Shown here: piece after piece, positions 58,351 through 64,000 of the stretch
Layout: every line of letters starts with the position of its first letter
How positions within the stretch are numbered: position 1 is the first letter of the stretch
From: Xiphydria camelus
Taxonomy: Eukaryota > Arthropoda > Insecta > Hymenoptera > Xiphydriidae
Assembly: GCA_963678675.1 (NCBI GenBank)
Contig: OY783200.1
Coordinates: 17,414,603-17,478,602, forward strand
Length of the DNA: 64,000 nt
Direction of reading: 5' to 3'
Translations under genes and position numbers: made by a program
The notes under the pieces: model-generated
What the model was told of the DNA's origin: nothing
Database searches by the model: none
The model's input: the letters and a program-made list of their open reading frames with translations, nothing else

Positions 58351-58789
58351 TTAGACCATCTGCCTTATTCGCCGGATCTTGCGCCGTGCGACTTCTATCT
58401 GTTTCCTAAGATGAACTCCTATCTAATAAAATCTAGCACGATATAATCGAAAGTCGTGGTCACCTATCACCATTGGTTAGTTGATAATCGATATCGATAT
58501 AGTATTCGATAGTTAAAGCGGGGAAATTCAATTTGATAAAATTAGTGTTGAAGTAAATGTAAATGTCGTTATGAAATACGTTTTAGGCGCGAGCTTGCGC
58601 GTGCAAATGGTCTAGTTTGCATTAAAAAGAACAAGATTTGAATCCGTTGAAGCTGTGAAAGAGAAAGCGGCACGCGTCCTGAAGGAGTTGACAGAAGAAG
58701 ACTGCCAGCATTGTTTCGAACAATGGAAGATTCGCATGGAGCGTTGTATGGATAGAGGAGGGGTGTATATTGAGTGTGATAATAAGTAA
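58351..58789 (+). pseudogene. Mariner relic, pieces 2 and 3
   Basis: Piece 2 (58351-58425) reads LDHLPYSPDLAPCDFYLFPK and then MNSYL, the third catalytic aspartate region of a mariner (DLAP-CDF form). Piece 3 (58619-58789) reads LKRTRFESVEAVKEKAARVL, then ELTEEDCQHCFEQWKIRMER, and ends ECDNK with a stop. This is the usual C-terminus. About 190 bp of foreign sequence separates the two pieces. Together with AKYSI at 56070 they give the C-terminal third of one gene cut by three insertions. No N-terminal part found. Confidence 0.85.
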
Positions 58790-59230
58790 ATATGTATGAA
58801 ATCAAAATAAACTGTTTTACAGCGTCAGTCTCTTTATTTAATAGCCACACGTGTATCTGGCGCGCCGTCTGATTAGCTATTCTTTAATTAATTATAACTT
58901 TAAACTATGCTCGTTGGTAAAAATTGCTCAAGACTTTTAGGCTTATTTATTTTATTAAGCAACAGTGCTAGGAATATCCGTGGACATCGCATCTGGTACA
59001 CCCTGCATAGGTATGTATACGCAAGTGGTATTATTTATTAAGTGAAAACAATATGACGTTGATGATTACTGATTCTGCCGAGTCATTTCGGTCGTATTAT
59101 CTGTTCAAATATAATATGTTAACGATGCATGAAGGTGGTAAGTACATAAGGCAATAAAATCAGGGTCAATCGACACACATCTACTATTCTAGTGAAACGC
59201 GTAGTAGTTTGTTGAAGACAATTCTGAAAT
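58790..59230. other. Spacer before the peptide frame
   Basis: AT-rich, no gene seen. CACCCTGCATAGGTATGTAT near 59000 may be a decayed transposon end. The last 100 bp would be leader sequence of the 59231 frame. Confidence 0.4.
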
Positions 59231-59359
59231 ATGAAGTTCCTCGCATTTTTCGTACTGGTGTTGACAATCTGGGCGATCAGTGAGGTCAATGAGGTCAGCG
59301 CGAATATGGATTATTGTGCTGCATATACCCATGTCCCCCAGGAGAAAGATGCGTGGTAG
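59231..59359 (+). CDS. Short secreted cysteine-containing peptide, frame probably broken
   Basis: A 42-residue frame whose first 24 residues form a clear signal peptide: MK, a hydrophobic core FLAFFVLVLTIWAI, and a small-residue cleavage site near VSA. The mature part has only one Cys before the stop at 59357. A different frame on the same strand continues from about 59325 to a stop at 59413-59415 and carries three further Cys residues and Pro-Pro/Gly-Glu, in register with a small disulfide-rich peptide. A 1-2 base indel near 59322-59327 would explain this. AATAAA lies at 59494-59499. It could be a defence, inhibitor or venom-type peptide gene or pseudogene; the family is not recognised. Confidence 0.5.
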   Translation: MKFLAFFVLVLTIWAISEVNEVSANMDYCAAYTHVPQEKDAW

Positions 59360-59756
59360 CTACAACAGTCTTAGAAGGCAAAACGATTGACGTGCCATAT
59401 TGCAAATCGAGATAGAACTGGCAAATCGATGCCATATTGCATTTCATAAGTACTTTTCAATGGATGAGAATATTTGAGTAAGTGAAGAAAGATAATAAAA
59501 TTGGTGAAATTTATTTTGTCATGGTTCTTTAATTAACATTTTACCTTCATATGCCCTAAAAAAAGTGTGGAGAAAATAATGGTTACTTCCAAAACATTTG
59601 TAAGGGTTGATTATACACTGAGCGTATAGAAATAATTTAATTTACCGTTGAACAATTTTTGTAAATGTTGAAAATTTATTCAAGCACGCACCTGCCATGT
59701 AGACTTACTTGGATTAAGTGTGCGCAGTAGATAAGTACCTCCTTCAAAAAAATATT

Positions 59757-59981
59757 TCACTTAATAGATCTTCTGTCACAAGCTTCTTCAAATCTTTGCA
59801 GTACGTATTCCGTAATAAATGCAATTTTATCTGCATTCGTTCCACCTTTTTGTACACTTTCTTCCCATCTATATAGCTGTGGCAAAGATTTAACTTTGCG
59901 AAATTTTGTCTGCACACTTGTGAGTGGTCGTCGGGCTTTTTTTCCGCTTTTCCAAAATTCAACAGCTTTTCTCTTATAACT
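59757..59981 (-). pseudogene. HTH (psq-like) transposon protein fragment
   Basis: On the minus strand SYKRKAVEFWKSGK is followed, after a one-base frame change in a run of A, by LTSVQTKFRKVKSLPQLYRW. It then gives EESVQKGGTNADKI and a helical end ITEYVLQRFEEACDRR. The pattern (basic helix, FRKV, QLYRW) resembles N-terminal DNA-binding domains of transposon proteins, but I cannot name the superfamily safely. The 72-residue frame 59744-59962 is a shifted reading of the same DNA. Confidence 0.5.
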
Positions 59982-61237
59982 TACCGGGATAACACCGTTC
60001 GGGAGTTATTTCGTGAGGAAGAAAAATCTGCATTTTTTTCAAGACATGATTTCACCCTTTAAAACCGTAATGCCGCACAAATGAAATGTATTTTTGTATT
60101 ACGCTTGAACTACTCTACTTGCACACGAAATGGCGGAATTTTCTGAATTTTCGGGTTCCCTAACTTCCCTTGTTAGAAGAAATATTGATATCCGAATGTA
60201 GAGCCAAGTGCCTGTACCAAGTATTTTTCAGTACCTATATGGGTGATATAAAAGACGTAGAAGGGCGCGTGAGAATTTCAACTAATCCTTCAGACACTCC
60301 TGTTACATATCCTGTAAATCACTAGGTATAATCAAACCTAGCAAAAGTGACCGGGGTCGAAATAACAAATGACTGTACCAAAACAGAGCACCAGTGTTCA
60401 AAATGGTACTTAGCCGGCCCGTGCCTGAACAAATTGATGAATATTTGGATTGCAATTATTATAATATTGAGTATTATTACATTATAATTCTAATAGTTGG
60501 AAGTTACAGAACTAAACAAGCACAAAGTTATAAATGGCAAGTACGATAAGATCCTTCAATTACACTACACGAAAGCGGACATTTTAATTAATTTACCCTA
60601 TAACTTATGTTTCTCATTTGGTAGGTATTAGTTGTCATTGATTCCTCGCCTTCCTATCGATTACCTGCTTTCACGTACCTCTCTTATTACGCTTTTTGTG
60701 GGTATACGCAATTCGCAGCACTCACGCACGCAACCATTCACCACCACGCCTCCTAACCAAGTCCCCCAGGTGGGTATTATTTCTGATACTTATATTGGCA
60801 ACGTCATATAGAGTGTCTAACTCAAGAAGTTTGTATAAAGTATATTTTTATATTAACAATTTTTCCAATACTTGCCTCGCTCGAAAATTACAAAACGTTT
60901 ATACATGATGGGATAAGTAGTGACTAACTGATCCTCAAATTGGTCAAAATTTATTCCATCGATCATTATAATCAACTTTTTCCTGTGAGTAATATTTGTT
61001 AAGTTATTAAAGATAAAATTTGCTAAATGAAATAACAGCTTTAGTTAATTATCACTGCTGGATATTACTGGAGGGGGTGAGAAGGGAGGAGAGGCAGCAT
61101 TTAAAGAGTAGCATATCTTTATCGACAGCTATAAGATAAAAGAGTCTAGCAAGTTTTCTGAATCCGGTATTTTAGAACTCTCGACTTTTTCCGAACTTAT
61201 TTTAACGTAGCAGCTGTAACTTCTTAAGTACATATGA
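59982..61237. other. Noncoding spacer
   Basis: No gene recognised; AT-rich with no long inverted repeat noticed. The plus frame 60696-60908 has no domain. Confidence 0.45.
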
Positions 61238-61786
61238 GGCCAGGGACACACTAGCGTTAAGTTAACGCGCGTCACGACGCGCGTTGTCTATAACGCGCGT
61301 TGCAATACTCCCCACACAGTCAGCAAAACGCGCGTGAATCATATCACTTCTCGTGTGTAAATGACAAGTGGCTACGTGAAATACGTAAAATTACGTACTA
61401 TATAATATGTAAGTTTTTGATGTAAAAAAATGGTCGAGGATGCATGAGAGGGTTTTTTTGGCGTAAATGAGGAGTCCGTAATAAAGGAGAAATCGGTGGA
61501 GGCATCGAGGGTTCGCACGAAGGCTACAGTACCTATTAACTAATGGGTAACATTGTTATAAACCCTGCCAAAGCAGGAAAACACGTGTACGCCGCCGTAC
61601 AAGATGTAGTCGTACGCGCGTTCCAATGCGCGTCTAGCATAATTCGGGCATTGTCAAAACTAACGCGCGTTAAAATATCGCACGTTGACTATGTGGCCTG
61701 TTGTACTTCAATGTATATAATGCTGAAACGTGCGTTGTGACGCGTGTCATGACTCGCGTCAATTTAACGCTATGTGTCCCGGGTCT
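61238..61786. mobile_element. Element with AGGCCAGGGACACAC ends and AACGCGCGTT words
   Basis: AGGCCAGGGACACACTAGCG, then TTAA, on the left matches, inverted, TTAACGCTATGTGTCCCGGG at the right with GTCT after it. AACGCGCGTT-like palindromes recur near both ends. No clear target duplication. It lies just inside the right arm of the 54.8-62.0 kb region. Confidence 0.65.
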
Positions 61787-61973
61787 TAATGAATTCGCTT
61801 TTACGGAAATATCCCCCGAGCTTTCCTGTGAATCGTGCATGTACTGTACGTTTTAATAATTGATTTCTCCGGAAATTCTTAACGGATTTCAATAAAATCA
61901 ATTGCATTATGTCTGTAATTTTTTATTGAACATAGGTTTTTCCTCTGGGTCAGAGGTTTGAGAATACCCCGTA

Positions 61974-62724
61974 TGTGGGTCTATTATTTCTCATATTTTA
62001 TACTTTCACGAGTAAATAAAAGGGGAAAAATAAGTAAATAATATATCGCATGTATTTAATTAAAAAATGAAGTTAGAAGACATATAAAATTCTTCCCCGA
62101 AAGGATCAAAGCGAATAATACATACCGCGCCTCCAATCTTCGATGTCAAAGTGCCATTTCACACTACATTAACCGCTGCAATTAACCCAATAGCCCCTCT
62201 CTCCCATACTCGGCAAATCCGCAACTTAAAAGACTCCCCGTATAAATAGAATCAAATTTAAAATTCGTCCGGCGTAATTCCTTGGTAAAAAAAAAGAAGA
62301 AAGAACGAACGAACGAAACGAGAAAGAATTAGAGCCCCGAACAAATACCCGTAAGCGGTCGCTAGAGGCCCTCTAAAAATCATTATTAATCGCAGGGTCA
62401 CCGACCCGAAAACTCCTTCCAACTCGCACGCGTGCGTCTAGGCTGTCAGCCGGAGACGCGCGCGCGCTCTCTCGCGCTACAAGCAACAGTAAAAGTTGCG
62501 GATTATATTTACGACTTATCTCTCTCTGACTTGCGCCGTGGCGCGGCGCGCCGCTGCGCTAGGGCCATTAGTAAAAGCACGTAGCGAGGTACCGACGCGC
62601 GTACGTAGCCACCTCTTTCGCCTCGTATCGCGTGGGGTTATTGCACGCGAAAGTCCTGTGCGCTTATTTACCATAGCGTAAATTATTACGTATTGTACGC
62701 GAACAGCCAGGAGAGAGAGAGAGG

Positions 62725-62790
<66 letters not shown>

Positions 62791-64000
62791 CGCGCGGAGC
62801 GCGCTGAACGTAGCGCGGTCCGGAGTGTCGGATTTATTCGAGCATGAAATGGTCACTCTCTCCGCCTCTCTCGTCCCGGCATTTATTTTTACTTGTCGCT
62901 CATCGAATTGTTCGTACCTCCTACTTACAACGGTAAGCGAGAGCGCGCGCGCGTTATCGCGGCTCCTTCGAGGTTCTCTCATCGTTTTTGCTGCAACGAC
63001 GACACGTAGTGCGCGAGCGACGGGATCATCCGACGCGAGTCGGTTTTCGAGGTGGATTAGCGCGAGGTGGACCGCCTTCGAGGATTACCGTCCTATCTTC
63101 CGCGGCTAGTTTTGGACCGCTTCTTTGGGGGCACGAGACCTCGATTGTTTCCTCTTGCTCCGCGATATCTGAGCAGGTGAATAACACGACGCCCCGCAAA
63201 GCGGTCGTGTTTATGGGAGCTCGTGGGATTGGCGGATGTTCTACAGATTTTGTATTATAGTCAAACGGCTACGAATGTAGGCCCGAGTGGTATTTTGAAA
63301 CTCGGAAGTCGATCCTGGGAGCGGAAAGTTGGCAATTTTGCGGAAATGTTTGAAAAGAATCGTTTTTCGCTCGTATTTTTTGAACGGTGCTTCTAATCGA
63401 TACAAAGGTGGTTATTGAATTTGAAGATCTCGAAATTTTCTATGAGAATTGTCCTTTGAGATTTTTATCTATAATCGGACAGTTCTTCCGATATTGCGTA
63501 GGAAACACAAAAAATGCGAAAACTTATCAAGAAAGATGTTTCTGGTGTATTTGCAACGTCTGTTATAAGAAAATGGTATTTTTTAATAGAAATAACTGAA
63601 ATACGCATAATAAAACTGAATACTTATTAGTCTAGAAAAAAATAAAAGAAGTTTTTCGAAGAATATACCGTTTTCAAGGAACGTCGATTTCTTCACGAAT
63701 GCATTTTTCTCCCTTTCGTAAATCTGATTTCGTCCAATAATATTATTTTAAGTTCTGCAGATGATTTTGCTGGAGCTTCCTCATCTGAATAATCGTAGTT
63801 ATTACCTATATTAGCGAAACTATTCAAAATGCATAAACAAATTTTATACCCGTTAAATCTTTAGTTCTTTCATAAGAACGAAAACGACAAAAGCCTCGTT
63901 GGTGGATGAAAGCAATATACAATAATCGCGTGAAGCGTAAGGGCAAGGGTATAGAGTGTGATGAATGAAGTGTGAGTGATCTAGAGAAAAAATTTGTATT
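61974..64000. other. Noncoding end of window, CG-rich core
   Basis: CG-rich from about 62420 to 63250, AT-rich after. Overlapping frames at 62693-63260 and 62686-62982 are readings through the GA tract and CG-rich DNA. A promoter or untranslated exon is possible but unproven. Confidence 0.4.
62710..62789. repeat. (GA)n microsatellite, about 80 bp
   Basis: GA dinucleotides with a GGGAGAAA interruption near the left. Gives Arg-Glu or Ser-Leu frames that are not genes. Confidence 0.95.

Larger units (their letters stand above)
54778..61971. repeat. 7.2 kb region bracketed by ~130 bp inverted arms
   Basis: The left arm starts CCGGGTGTTCTGAAACCTCT, then GACCCAGAGGAAAA and AAAATTACGGACATAATGCA. 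The right arm (about 61845-61971) is its complement. TA is outside both (54776-54777, 61972-61973). The left arm is interrupted by a TTAA-flanked MITE and resumes at 55185 with AAGAATTTACGGAGAAAT. The arms may be the ends of one large composite transposon or two separate copies in opposite orientation. Confidence 0.6.

Overview
This 64 kb window looks like intergenic or intronic DNA from an insect, most likely a hymenopteran such as an ant. The pointers are CCTAA (TTAGG-type) telomere-like motifs near 5.98 kb, GC-rich stretches full of CG dinucleotides, long CT/GA microsatellites, an R1-clade LINE tail, several mariner relics, Helitron ends of the insect type, and a dense set of short foldback elements. 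The species is inferred from style and not from a diagnostic gene. I found no intact conserved host gene. Most long open frames are accidental readings through GC-rich or repeated DNA. The only frames I can defend are transposase fragments and one short secreted-peptide-like frame. Layout: 0-6 kb has a TTA-flanked MITE, a decayed foldback family and an internally deleted mariner. 6-12 kb has foldbacks and several MITEs, plus a PIF/Harbinger-derived element (8.94-9.92 kb) that keeps the transposase N-terminus. 12-20 kb is mostly plain sequence with a deleted mariner (15.2 kb), tRNA-like SINE relics and a 154 bp CT tract. 20-31 kb is packed with palindromes, the best being a 762 bp near-perfect palindrome at 28.4 kb. 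31-42 kb has further MITEs and a 1,075 bp foldback with 150 bp tandem repeats. 42.85-48.18 kb is a 5.3 kb DNA transposon that is a head-to-tail dimer of one element, each half carrying the same Helitron. 48-54.8 kb is mostly plain. 54.78-61.97 kb is bracketed by ~130 bp inverted arms and holds a transposon nest. A mariner gene there was split by a 5'-truncated R1 LINE and by a MITE, and the LINE itself took a second MITE. The nest also holds a CENP-B/Tigger-type fragment and a short secreted cysteine-containing frame. 62-64 kb is GC-rich with a GA tract. The strongest theme is that about nine different inverted-repeat families share similar ends (roughly WGGYnC, then CACAC or CAC, then GCG) and mostly 3 bp TTA/TAA target duplications. 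One has a recognisable Harbinger N-terminus and another encodes a transposase-like protein. I read them as a radiation of PIF/Harbinger-ISL2EU-type elements that supplies most of the window's structure. Superfamily names rest on target-site size, end sequence and short protein resemblances. I ran no database search, and coordinates are counted by eye from the printed sequence.
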